From Gemmatimonadales bacterium (lineage in GTDB: Bacteria > Gemmatimonadota > Gemmatimonadetes > Gemmatimonadales > GWC2-71-9), in NCBI GenBank assembly GCA_020633775.1, contig JACKDA010000003.1:1-64000 (forward strand): a stretch of 64,000 bases of DNA. The letters are read 5' to 3'. The position numbers and the translations under genes are program-made. This document shows positions 26,301 through 34,397 of the stretch, one piece after another. Position 1 is the stretch's first letter, and each line of letters opens with the position of its first letter. Below the pieces are notes generated by a model. It searched no databases and had not been told where the DNA came from. It saw nothing but the letters and a program-made list of their open reading frames with translations.

Positions 26301-26453
26301 CTAGAGCCAGGGTTTCCACTGCCACACCAACAGGTGTGCGATGATCGCGACGACGACGAATGCCATGAAACCGCGCATGTAGCCGCCGTGGAACTCACGC
26401 GCCTCCTCTTCGGTCATGCCGGTGGAGCCGCGGAGAGATCCGGGATCGGGCAT
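26301..26453 (-). CDS. pufB: Light-harvesting LH1 beta polypeptide
   Basis: 50 residues: an acidic N-terminal segment with GMTEEEAREFHGGYMRGF (His 22 near the cytoplasmic bacteriochlorophyll site), one membrane helix with the ligand His 40 (VVVAIIAHLLVWQWKPWL) and the conserved WxWKPW end. GGAGGTG starts 13 bases before ATG 26453 (spacing 6-7), one of the best ribosome sites in the window, consistent with high antenna synthesis. Only 45 bases separate it from bchZ, so the puf genes are read through from bchC. Confidence 0.95.
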   Translation of the reverse strand: MPDPGSLRGSTGMTEEEAREFHGGYMRGFMAFVVVAIIAHLLVWQWKPWL

Positions 26454-26498
26454 CTGCTTCACCTCCTTCTCGATCGCTGCAGGGTTGGTGCGGGGCGC

Positions 26499-27962
26499 CT
26501 AGACCGGCGCCGTGGTGAACAAGTCCTCCAGCGTGACGCAGCCGCGTCCCGCCTGCCGGGCGGCGGCCTCGGCCGCCTCCCGCCACTGTTTCGCCGCCGA
26601 GATGCGGACCAGGAACGGCGTCGTCTCCAGCCGCTCCGTCAGGGCATCCCGGGCGGCGGTGTCCCACGCGAGCTCGCGGGTCGCCTCGCGCGCCGGCGTG
26701 GCCTGCGCCTGCCGATCCATGTCGCTCCCGAGCGGCAAGATGTGGAACAGGGCGTCGAACAGCGCGTTGCAGACCTCCTGCACGAGGTAGGTCGCGCCGG
26801 CGTAGCCCATGAACGGCGTCCCGGTGTGCCGGCGGATGATCGCGCCGGGGAACGACGCCGGGATGTACGTCGCCTTCGCCCCGACCTCCGCGAGGTACAT
26901 CCGCTCGTTGTAGCTGCCGAAGCAGACCAGCGGCGGTGCGGCCTGGACCGTCGCCCGGATCGCGGCGTTGTCGGTCTTGCGCCCGGGAATCCGGGGCACC
27001 GCGAAGGCACACGGCATCCCGAGCTCCTCCGCCAGGAAGTGCCGCACCCCGCGGGTGTAGGTCTCGTTGGCCACGATGCCGAACGGCGCCGAGGCGAAGA
27101 AGTCCTGGGTGACGCTGCGCCACAGGTCCCACACCGGCTTCAGCGTCGTGTGCTTCTCGGCGGCGATGAACGGCTGCGGATCGCACCCGGTGAGCTCGCC
27201 GAGCGTCTCGAGGAACCGCGTGGTGGAGTCGAGCCCGATCGGCGCCTGGAGATAGGGCTTGCCGAGGGTCTCGCACAGCTTGCGGCCGTACTCGCGGTAC
27301 AGCACGATGTTGACGTCGGCCTCGTCGAGGCGGGCGATGTCGTCGAGGTGCGTCCCGAGCGGGAAGACCAGGTTCACCCGGCAGCCGATGCCCTCGACCA
27401 GGCGCCGGATCTCGGCCAGGTCGCTCGGCATGTTGAACGTCCCGTACATCGGGCCGATCAGGTTGACCGCCGGCCGCGGGTCGGCCGCCGGGGCGTCGCT
27501 CCCGAGCGCCTTGCGCCGCGCCGCCCGCTTCTTCGCCTGCTTCGCGCCGAACTCGGTCCAGAGCCAGTTGAGCGCCCGGTCGGCACTCTGCCACTGATCC
27601 TCGTCGATCGTCCGCGGCAGGAAGCGGAGCAGCCCGCTGCCCTCGGGCGTCACGCCGCCGCCGATCATCTCCGCGATGCTCCCGGTCACCACCACCGCCG
27701 GGCGGGTCGGGTCGAGCGTGCCGTGCGAACGGCGCATCGCCGCCTCGGTGCCGTCGCGCGCCAGCTCGTCCTCGGAAAGCCCGGTGACGACGATCGGGAG
27801 TTCGTGCGGCGGCAGCGCGTCGGTGTAGTGCAGCACCGAGGTGACCGGCAGGTTCTCGCACCCCACCGGCCCGTCGATCACCACCTGCAGCCCGCGGATC
27901 GCGGTGAAGGCATACACGCTGCCCCAGTAGCCACCGGCGCGGTCGTGGTCGAGGACGAGCAT
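26499..27962 (-). CDS. bchZ: Chlorophyllide a reductase subunit Z
   Basis: 487 residues. With BchY it forms the nitrogenase MoFe-like catalytic part of chlorophyllide a oxidoreductase, which reduces ring B and produces the bacteriochlorin. The N-terminal GGYWGSVYAFTAIRGLQVVID with GPVGCENLPVTS supplies a conserved Cys, and GSIAEMIGGGV and LIGPMYGTFNMPSDLAEIRR follow the family pattern. The C-terminal ~100 residues (EAAEAAARQAGRGCVTLEDL) are typical of BchZ. It starts one base after the bchY stop. Confidence 0.95.
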   Translation of the reverse strand: MLVLDHDRAGGYWGSVYAFTAIRGLQVVIDGPVGCENLPVTSVLHYTDALPPHELPIVVTGLSEDELARDGTEAAMRRSHGTLDPTRPAVVVTGSIAEMIGGGVTPEGSGLLRFLPRTIDEDQWQSADRALNWLWTEFGAKQAKKRAARRKALGSDAPAADPRPAVNLIGPMYGTFNMPSDLAEIRRLVEGIGCRVNLVFPLGTHLDDIARLDEADVNIVLYREYGRKLCETLGKPYLQAPIGLDSTTRFLETLGELTGCDPQPFIAAEKHTTLKPVWDLWRSVTQDFFASAPFGIVANETYTRGVRHFLAEELGMPCAFAVPRIPGRKTDNAAIRATVQAAPPLVCFGSYNERMYLAEVGAKATYIPASFPGAIIRRHTGTPFMGYAGATYLVQEVCNALFDALFHILPLGSDMDRQAQATPAREATRELAWDTAARDALTERLETTPFLVRISAAKQWREAAEAAARQAGRGCVTLEDLFTTAPV

Positions 27963-27963
27963 C

Positions 27964-29493
27964 TCAGCTCCCTCCCACGTCGGTCATGGTGCCGTCCTTC
28001 GAGGCCGCCTTGCGGGCGGGCTTCCAGCTCGTGACCGGCCGGTCCTCCGGGACACCGGCGTGGCCGTAGCCGGTGCCGGCCCCGACACCGACCCCCTCGA
28101 AGAAGGTCCGCATCCGCGTCAGGCGCTCGGCCCCGCCGATCGCGCCATTGACGGTCGCGGCCAGCGCCCCCGCCCCGGGGACGCCGAAGAGCGGCCGGGC
28201 GGAGATCAGGTTGGTGAAGTAGACCCCGGGCGTGCCCCGCTCCTTCGCCGCCTGGACCACCGGTGTCGTGCCGATGGCGAGGTCCGGCTCGTAGGCCTCG
28301 ATCGCGGAGATGTCGGCCTCGAGCGAGGCGCGATAGCGCACCTCGGTCCCGCGGGCCTCAAGCCACTCGCGGTCGGGCGCACTCCACGGGGTCCGCGGAC
28401 AGGCGGTCCCGACATACGGCACGTCGGCGCCGGCCTCCACCAGCAGCCGCGCCACCAGCAACTCCGAGCCCTCGTAGCCCGACACCGTGATGCGCCCCGT
28501 GATCGGGTGCTTCGCGATGCCGGCGGCGATCATCGGCAGGAGCCGGTCCTTCGCGGCCCCGACCGTGTCGGCGGCGATCCCGGCCGCCGCGCCGATCGCG
28601 TCGAGCCACGCTGCCGTCCCCTCCACGCCGACCGGCCCCGACGGCACGATCGTGCGGCCGGCGGCCTGGAACTCCCGCACCGAGGCGGTGTAGAACGGAT
28701 GCAGTGCCGCGACGACCGGCGAGGCGAGCGCCGCATACTGCTCGCGCCACTCGCGACACGGCACGGTGGGACCGGCCGCGAGCCCGAGGGGCTCGAGCAG
28801 CATCGCGATCCCCATCGGGTCCGCCGGGAAGAGCTCCCCGAGCAGCGTCACCGTCGGCCGGTCGGTGATCGCGCTGCCGGGCCGCGCCACCGGGCCCTGT
28901 GCGGCCTCGCCGCGTGCGACCTTCAGCATCGCCCCGGCGAGGACGTCCTTCGCCTCCGCGTGGGTCGGCACGCCGAAGCCCGGCACGTCGATCCCGATGA
29001 TGCGCACCCCGTCGATCTGGTCCGGCAGCAGGTCGAGCGGCACGCCGGACGCCGTCGGGACGCAGAGATTGGTGACGACCACCGCATCATAGAGCGCCGG
29101 ATCGGCGGTCTGGAACACCGCGTCGCGGATGTCCTCGAAGAGCTGTCCGGTGACGAGCGTCTCGGAGGAGAACGGGACGTACCCGACGGTGCGCCTGGCG
29201 CCGTAGAAGTGGCTCGTGAACGTGAGCCCGTACACGCAGCACGCCGAGCCGGAGAGGATCGTGGCGGTGCGCTTCATCCGCAGGCCGACACGGAGCGAGC
29301 CGAAGGCCGGGCACATCGACTGCGGCTGGTCGTGGGGGCCGCGCGGATAGTCGCGTGCGAGCCCCTCGAGCAGCGCCGACTTGCCGTTGGCCTCCGCCGC
29401 CGCGAGCATCGTGTCGCGGCCGCCATGGCAGCCGCCACCCCCCGCGGGAGCGGCGGCTGGCGCGTCGGCGATCGGGAGGGCGCGGGCCGTCAT
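27964..29493 (-). CDS. bchY: Chlorophyllide a reductase subunit Y
   Basis: 509 residues, partner of BchZ. Conserved text includes PQSMCPAFGSLRVGLRM and SGSACCVYGLTFTSHFYGARR (cluster cysteines), VVVTNLCVPTASGVPLD and RITVSGYEGSELLVARLL. I start it at ATG 29493, five bases after the bchX stop, although the frame is open to 29541 inside bchX. An N-terminal Gly/Ala-rich stretch GGGGCHGGRD precedes the conserved core. Function: binds chlorophyllide and shares the 4Fe-4S cluster that receives electrons from BchX. Confidence 0.95.
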   Translation of the reverse strand: MTARALPIADAPAAAPAGGGGCHGGRDTMLAAAEANGKSALLEGLARDYPRGPHDQPQSMCPAFGSLRVGLRMKRTATILSGSACCVYGLTFTSHFYGARRTVGYVPFSSETLVTGQLFEDIRDAVFQTADPALYDAVVVTNLCVPTASGVPLDLLPDQIDGVRIIGIDVPGFGVPTHAEAKDVLAGAMLKVARGEAAQGPVARPGSAITDRPTVTLLGELFPADPMGIAMLLEPLGLAAGPTVPCREWREQYAALASPVVAALHPFYTASVREFQAAGRTIVPSGPVGVEGTAAWLDAIGAAAGIAADTVGAAKDRLLPMIAAGIAKHPITGRITVSGYEGSELLVARLLVEAGADVPYVGTACPRTPWSAPDREWLEARGTEVRYRASLEADISAIEAYEPDLAIGTTPVVQAAKERGTPGVYFTNLISARPLFGVPGAGALAATVNGAIGGAERLTRMRTFFEGVGVGAGTGYGHAGVPEDRPVTSWKPARKAASKDGTMTDVGGS

Positions 29494-29497
29494 CGGA

Positions 29498-30502
29498 TCA
29501 GACCGTGTCGTAGACGACTTCGAGGGATTCGGCGACGGCAACGTGCCGCCCGCGCATGTCCGCCATCGTCGCCGGCTGGAGGACGATGTCGCGCCCGGTC
29601 GTCTCGCTGGAGAAGAGCCCCAGCAACTGGTCCTGCCCCAGCGTGCTCGGCTGCAGCGGAGGTGCGGTCGCCACGGCCTCGCCCAGCGCCTCGAACAGCG
29701 GGCCCCACTGGCTCTCGGGACGGCCGACGATCTCGTAGTTGGCGCTCTTGCGGCGGATGTCCTCGTTCGCCGGGATCGCCGCCAGCACGGGAATCCCGAC
29801 CGCCTCGGCGAAGGCCTGCGCCTCGCCGGTGCCGTCGTCCTTGTTGATCACGAGACCGGCGACGCCGACGTTGCCGCCGAGCTTCCGGAAGTATTCCACG
29901 GCCGAGCAGACGTTGTTCGCCACGTACAGCGACTGGAGGTCGTTCGAGCCGACCACGATCACCTTCTGGCACATGTCGCGGGCGATCGGCAGGCCGAACC
30001 CGCCGCAGACCACGTCGCCGAGGAAGTCGAGCAGCACGTAGTCGAAGTCCCACTCATGGAAGCCGAGCTTCTCGAGCAGCTCGAAGCCGTGGATGATCCC
30101 CCGACCGCCGCAGCCGCGGCCGACCTCGGGACCGCCGAGCTCCATGGCGAACACGCCGTCGCGCTGGAAGCAGACATCGCCGATCGTCACCTCCTCGCCG
30201 GCGGCCTTCATCCGCGACGAGGTCTCGATGATCGTCGGACAGCTCTTGCCGCCGAACAGCAGCGAGGTGGTGTCGGACTTCGGGTCGCACCCGATCAGCA
30301 GCACCCGCTTGCCGAGGCGCGCCATCATGTAGCTCAGGTTGGCGAGGGTGAAGCTCTTGCCGATCCCGCCCTTGCCGTAGATCGCGATGATCTGCGTCTC
30401 GCGCGTCGGCTCGCCCGCGGCGGCCACGTCGTCGGGCTCCTGCGCGGCCTCCGCGCGGAGGCGGGCATCGTAGTCCGTCGTGCCGTCGGGCGTCGAGATC
30501 AT
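29498..30502 (-). CDS. bchX: Chlorophyllide a reductase iron protein, subunit X
   Basis: 334 residues, NifH-like ATPase that reduces BchYZ. P-loop IYGKGGIGKSF (a Phe replaces the usual Thr after KS, as in many BchX), CDPKSDTTSLL, and the cluster cysteines in VGRGCGGRGII and LGDVVCGGFG. An N-terminal extension of ~35 residues, typical for BchX, precedes the P-loop. ATG 30502 overlaps the bchC stop by four bases; the frame continues upstream through bchC but that is antifunctional shadow. It is clean, in contrast to its paralogue bchL at 6858. Confidence 0.96.
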   Translation of the reverse strand: MISTPDGTTDYDARLRAEAAQEPDDVAAAGEPTRETQIIAIYGKGGIGKSFTLANLSYMMARLGKRVLLIGCDPKSDTTSLLFGGKSCPTIIETSSRMKAAGEEVTIGDVCFQRDGVFAMELGGPEVGRGCGGRGIIHGFELLEKLGFHEWDFDYVLLDFLGDVVCGGFGLPIARDMCQKVIVVGSNDLQSLYVANNVCSAVEYFRKLGGNVGVAGLVINKDDGTGEAQAFAEAVGIPVLAAIPANEDIRRKSANYEIVGRPESQWGPLFEALGEAVATAPPLQPSTLGQDQLLGLFSSETTGRDIVLQPATMADMRGRHVAVAESLEVVYDTV

Positions 30503-31446
30503 CCGGCGTCCCTCCAATCCAGGGTCATCTTGATGCAGTCGGTGTCCTCGAAGGCGGTGCGGTAGGCCGCGGCGGCCGAGGCGGCCGGGACCTGGTGCGA
30601 CACGAGGCCGCCGAGGTCGAGGGTCCCCGCGTTGACGAGCTGCGCCACCGCCGCGAGGTCCGCCGGCCGCCACTCCGCGGCGACCCGCAGCCGGGCCTCG
30701 CGCTGGAAGGCAGGGGGAAAGGCGAACGCCACCGGCTCGGCGTAGAACCCGGCGAGCACGATCTCGCCGCCCGGGGCCAGGCGGGCGACAAGGTCGTCAA
30801 CGATCCCCGTCGCGCCGGACATGTCACAGATGGTGCGATAGTCCCGCCGCGGATCCTCGGCGGGATCGAGGACCTGATACCCTCGCGCGCCACCGCGGCG
30901 GCGCGGGTTGGTCTCCCAGACCACCGGAGGCGGGGCGTCCGGTGCGAGCGCGCACGCGAGGCGCGCCAGCAAGCGGCCGAGCGCCCCATGTCCGATGATC
31001 AGTTCCGGCGCAGCGCCGCCGCTGCCCCATGCCGCGTGATACGCGGTCGCCGTGAGCGCGAACAGCGTCGCGTCCGCCCCGAGGCCGGGACGAACCGCCG
31101 TCGCCCTCGAGCCGTCGACCACGATCCGCGAGGCCGCGCCGCCGAAGAGTGCCCGCGTCTCCCCGTAGCAGCGCGCGCCGGCAAGGAAGACATGCTCGCC
31201 GACCGTGTGCCCCGACGCCTCGCCCGCCGCGATGATCCGGCCGCAGGTCTCGTAGCCCGGCACGAGCGGGTAGCCCATCCCGGGAAACGCCGGCATCCGC
31301 CCAGTCCACAACAGCCGCTCCGTCCCGGCGCTTATCCCGGTCCAGTCGACGTCCACGACGACGTCGCCCGGCCCGGCCGCCGGCAGCACGAAGTGCCGCA
31401 GCGCGAGCTGTTCGGGTTGTTCGAGCACCACCGCCAGCGTGTTCAC
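30499..31446 (-). CDS. bchC: Bacteriochlorophyllide a dehydrogenase (3-hydroxyethyl oxidising)
   Basis: 315 residues of the medium-chain dehydrogenase fold. BchC oxidises the C3-hydroxyethyl group produced by BchF to the acetyl of bacteriochlorophyll a. Features: the family start VVLEQPEQLALRHF, GTERLLWTGRMPAFPGMGYP, LVPGYETCGRI, and a Rossmann segment LIIGHGALGRLLARL. GTG 31446 begins the protein. It heads the bchCXYZ-pufBALMC unit and is preceded by a PpsR-type operator and a -35 box. Confidence 0.94.
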   Translation of the reverse strand: MNTLAVVLEQPEQLALRHFVLPAAGPGDVVVDVDWTGISAGTERLLWTGRMPAFPGMGYPLVPGYETCGRIIAAGEASGHTVGEHVFLAGARCYGETRALFGGAASRIVVDGSRATAVRPGLGADATLFALTATAYHAAWGSGGAAPELIIGHGALGRLLARLACALAPDAPPPVVWETNPRRRGGARGYQVLDPAEDPRRDYRTICDMSGATGIVDDLVARLAPGGEIVLAGFYAEPVAFAFPPAFQREARLRVAAEWRPADLAAVAQLVNAGTLDLGGLVSHQVPAASAAAAYRTAFEDTDCIKMTLDWRDAG

Positions 31447-31507
31447 GCGGGGGCCTCACAGGAGTGGGGAGAAAGCAGGCATCGGCCGACGTCGCCGACC
31501 TCATCGT

Positions 31508-31548
31508 AAACTGAACCTGACAACTCAAACTGTCAAGGGAACACGACA
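31508..31548 (-). promoter_or_regulatory. bchC promoter with PpsR/CrtJ-type operator
   Basis: TGTC-AAGGGAACAC-GACA (31531-31548) is an exact TGTC-N10-GACA palindrome, the known binding motif of the photosynthesis repressor PpsR/CrtJ. Its right half on the minus strand forms TTGACA (31536 to 31531), a perfect -35 hexamer reading toward bchC; 17 bases on is a weaker -10 (CAGTTT, 31513-31508). A second inverted pair TGACA-N8-TGTCA (31518-31535) shares the -35. Repressor bound here would block polymerase, as described for bchC in Rhodobacter. The ppsR gene itself is not in the window. Confidence 0.75.
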
Positions 31549-31591
31549 CCCCGGCGCACGACCCCACGCCCGCGCCCATCACGGGACCGCC

Positions 31592-32728
31592 TCAGCGCCG
31601 GGTGGCGCTCAGGACACCGGTGCGGATCGGGGAGCGGACGCGGTGTTGTCGGACATCGACGAAGCCCGCGTCGCGGAGCAGGTCGCCCAGCTCGGCGGGC
31701 GTGCGCATCCGTCCGCTCCGCATGGCGAGGAGATAGAGGGCGAAGTACACCTCGCCGACCTGGGCGAGGCCGGGGGTGGCCGCCATCGGCTCGATCACGA
31801 GCACGCGACCGCCACTCGGCAGCGCCGCATGCACCTTGTCGAGCAGCAGGCGCACCGGCACGTCATCGTGGTCGTGCAGCACGCGCACCAGCGAGATCAG
31901 GTCGGCGCCCGTTGGCAGCGGGTCGTCGAGGAAGCTGCCGCCGCTCACGGTGGCACGTGTCGCCAACCCTGCGGTCGCCAGCGCCACTCGGCCACGCTCC
32001 GCGACCGCCGGCAGGTCGAAGAGATGGAGCGCGAGGTCCGGGGCACGGCGCGCCGCCTCGCGGAGGAATACCCCCTCGCCGCCGCCGACATCGAGCAGCA
32101 CGCGATGGCGCCGCACGTCGTAGACCTGCAGCGCTTCCGCGGCAACCTGCGGCTGGGTGGCGGCCATCACGCGGCTGTAGCTCGCCGCCGTGTCGGCCGA
32201 GACGCCCGCCGGATCGGGACGCACCGCGTACTCCCAGAACTGGCCGAGTGCGGTCGTCCGCTCGCGGCCCGCGCGCAGCAGCGCCACCGGATCGCGCAGG
32301 TCGTCGTACAGGAGCCGGTTGTGCTCGACCAGGACCCGGAAGTCCTCGCGGCCGACGAGCGGGATGCCGTCAGCCCCGAGGTCCCACCGGCCATCGTGGC
32401 GGCGCCGCAACAACCCGAGCGCGGCGGCGGCGTTCAGCAGGCGCGATGCGTTGTCCGCCGGCAGCCCGAGTCGTGCCGCGAGGGTCACCTCCGCGAGCGG
32501 CTCGTCGGCCAGTGCCTCGAGCACGCCGAGCTCGAGGACGGCCAGCAGCACCTGGGTGTGGACGAACCCGCCGCAGAGGTCGAAGAGGCGTCGGCTCGCG
32601 CGGCGCGCGAACGGGCGGGTCACCCAGAACGCACTCGCCCATGCCTGGAAGGCCGGCGAGGCGATCCGGTCGATCAGGCGACGGCGCCAGGCGCCCCGGG
32701 CCGGGAGCGGTACTCCCGCGCGACTCAC
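31592..32728 (-). CDS. crtF: Carotenoid O-methyltransferase (hydroxyneurosporene methyltransferase type)
   Basis: 378 residues. A dimerisation/winged-helix N-terminus (VHTQVLLAVLELGVLEALAD, RLGLPADNASRLLNAA) is followed by a SAM-binding domain with VLLDVGGGEGVFLREAARR, DLPAVAERG and the catalytic region VRVLHDHDD. CrtF methylates the tertiary 1-hydroxyl of carotenoids in the spheroidene/spirilloxanthin route. GTG 32728 overlaps the cruF stop (GTGA), tying it to the hydratase that would make its substrate. It is followed by 145 bases before bchC. Confidence 0.9.
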   Translation of the reverse strand: MSRAGVPLPARGAWRRRLIDRIASPAFQAWASAFWVTRPFARRASRRLFDLCGGFVHTQVLLAVLELGVLEALADEPLAEVTLAARLGLPADNASRLLNAAAALGLLRRRHDGRWDLGADGIPLVGREDFRVLVEHNRLLYDDLRDPVALLRAGRERTTALGQFWEYAVRPDPAGVSADTAASYSRVMAATQPQVAAEALQVYDVRRHRVLLDVGGGEGVFLREAARRAPDLALHLFDLPAVAERGRVALATAGLATRATVSGGSFLDDPLPTGADLISLVRVLHDHDDVPVRLLLDKVHAALPSGGRVLVIEPMAATPGLAQVGEVYFALYLLAMRSGRMRTPAELGDLLRDAGFVDVRQHRVRSPIRTGVLSATRR

Positions 32729-33585
32729 TTGCCGACCGGCATCGCCTGCGCCAGCACCCGCCCACGGCGGAAGGCCTTGAGGCGGGCCGGCAGCAGGAGG
32801 AAGGCGAGCATCGCCGCCCCGCCGACCGCCGCCGCGCCGTGCAGCTCGTACCGGAGGGCCATCGCGAGGGGCAGCGCGCCGTTGACGACGTAGATCACCT
32901 CCGGCAGCCGGGTGGAGGCAATCGCGGGGAGGTGCGGCCGGGTCGCGCGGTGCAGCAACAGGCCGATGAGCGGCCCGATCACGGCCCATGCGATCCAGTT
33001 GGCCAGCGGCATCCCGTGCCAGATCCCCGACTCGCGCCAGACCCAGAACGGGAACGCGGCGCTCATCGCCGGCTCCATCAGGACATCCCACGCCAGCAGG
33101 CCGACGGTGGCGAGGAGCACGGTGTAGCGGATCCGGAGCCCGGCCCGGAGCGCGATCCCCAGCGTGGCGAACAGCATCATGAACCACGACAGCGGGATCG
33201 TGAACGGCACCAGGCCCGCCACGCGCCAGCCGAGGGCAGTGCCGTAGCTGTGGGCGCCGAAGGGGAGGCCGGTCGCGGCGCCGACGAGCTCGATCGACAG
33301 GGTGAAGCCGGTCACCAGCAGCGCGCCGAGGGTCGCGCGAATCGGCCCGGCCGCGGCCCAGAGGGCGAGCCAGGTCCCGAGGAATCCGAGCACCAGGACC
33401 AGCGCGCCCATGTACGCCATCCCCCATTGGTACGAGCGTGCCCATTCCCCAGCGTCCACGCCGCCCGGCACGGGCCGGCCGATCATCACGGCGAACGCGC
33501 CGATGGAGACCAGCGTCAGCACGGCGTGCACGCCGGTCGCGGCCCAGGCCCACGCCAGCGGGCCGTTGCGGAACGCGCGCCTCAT
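32725..33585 (-). CDS. cruF: Carotenoid 1',2'-hydratase CruF (DUF422)
   Basis: 286 residues with about seven or eight membrane helices. The signature GAATGLPFGAHSYGTALGWRV and the helix with PLSWFMMLFATLGIAL, then WDVLMEPAMSAAF and WHGMPLANWIAWAVIG, match the CruF/DUF422 family, which adds water across the terminal double bond of carotenoids. It thus performs the step done by CrtC in most purple bacteria. ATG 33585 overlaps the puhE stop. Gemmatimonas phototrophica is reported to make hydroxylated, glycosylated carotenoids, which agrees with this gene; the crtF overlap suggests methylation is also possible. Confidence 0.88.
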   Translation of the reverse strand: MRRAFRNGPLAWAWAATGVHAVLTLVSIGAFAVMIGRPVPGGVDAGEWARSYQWGMAYMGALVLVLGFLGTWLALWAAAGPIRATLGALLVTGFTLSIELVGAATGLPFGAHSYGTALGWRVAGLVPFTIPLSWFMMLFATLGIALRAGLRIRYTVLLATVGLLAWDVLMEPAMSAAFPFWVWRESGIWHGMPLANWIAWAVIGPLIGLLLHRATRPHLPAIASTRLPEVIYVVNGALPLAMALRYELHGAAAVGGAAMLAFLLLPARLKAFRRGRVLAQAMPVGK

Positions 33586-34397
33586 CCGCGCATCCGCAGG
33601 AAGGCATCCCAGAGCGGCAGGTCGTGCGGGATGCCGAGCACGATGAGCTCGAGCACGGCGAGCGTGACGAGGGCCACGAGGAGCGTGAGCCGCCAGCGCG
33701 TGAAGCGATCGGGGGCCCGGCGGGCCCGCAGGAACCACCGCGTACCAAGGGCCACGAGGCCGGCGATCGAGACGACGAGCAGCGGCGTGAGGCGCGGCGG
33801 GCCGAAGAACGCCGTCAGGAACGCGAGTCGTTCGGGAAGGAATCGCACCCCGGCGTTCACGACCCCGAAGAACACGTTGACCTTCGCCACCTGCTGCACG
33901 CCCCAGAAGACGGCGAGGGTGTGCCACGCGGTCGGGTTCCGGCCCGGGAGGAGATAGAACGCGCCGAGCGTGGCGAGGGCGAGCAGGTCGCTCCACCCGG
34001 TCGCGACGACCGCCCGGATCGCGAGCGGGACACTCGGGGCCATGCCGAGGTCGGGCGGCACGTGGGCCGTGGCGCCGACGACGATGCCGCCGTAGAAGAG
34101 GGCGCTCACCCAGACCCAGGCGAGCGCCCCGGCGGTGAATCCGATCAGGGCGCCGCGCGGGGTGCACTCGTTGCGCACGCGCGCCGCGAGGATGCCGGCG
34201 ATCACGAGCAGCCAGGTCGCGACGATGACACCGAGGAGGCGCGTGGTGTCGTTGCGCTCGACGGCGACGATCACCCCGGTGGCGAGCCACCAGAAGAGCA
34301 CCACGAGGACCACCGCCGCCGGCAATCCCTGGCCGGCCTCGCCACCGGCGGGCCGGCTCACGTGTCCCGGCCAGGCCACCGCCTGCTCACCGGACAC
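33582..34397 (-). CDS. puhE: Photosynthetic complex assembly protein PuhE
   Basis: 271 residues, about seven membrane helices. The opening helix VVLVVLFWWLATGVIVAVER and the middle segment HTLAVFWGVQQVAKVNVFFGVVNAGVRFLPERL are the DUF3623/PuhE signature. In Rhodobacter puhE lies after puhA-puhB-puhC and modulates bacteriochlorophyll synthesis; here it has moved to the bchID operon. Start is not certain: GTG 34397 (GAGG six bases upstream, overlapping the bchD stop by 11 bases) or GTG 34361. The frame is open to 34469 within bchD. Confidence 0.88.
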   Translation of the reverse strand: MSGEQAVAWPGHVSRPAGGEAGQGLPAAVVLVVLFWWLATGVIVAVERNDTTRLLGVIVATWLLVIAGILAARVRNECTPRGALIGFTAGALAWVWVSALFYGGIVVGATAHVPPDLGMAPSVPLAIRAVVATGWSDLLALATLGAFYLLPGRNPTAWHTLAVFWGVQQVAKVNVFFGVVNAGVRFLPERLAFLTAFFGPPRLTPLLVVSIAGLVALGTRWFLRARRAPDRFTRWRLTLLVALVTLAVLELIVLGIPHDLPLWDAFLRMRG

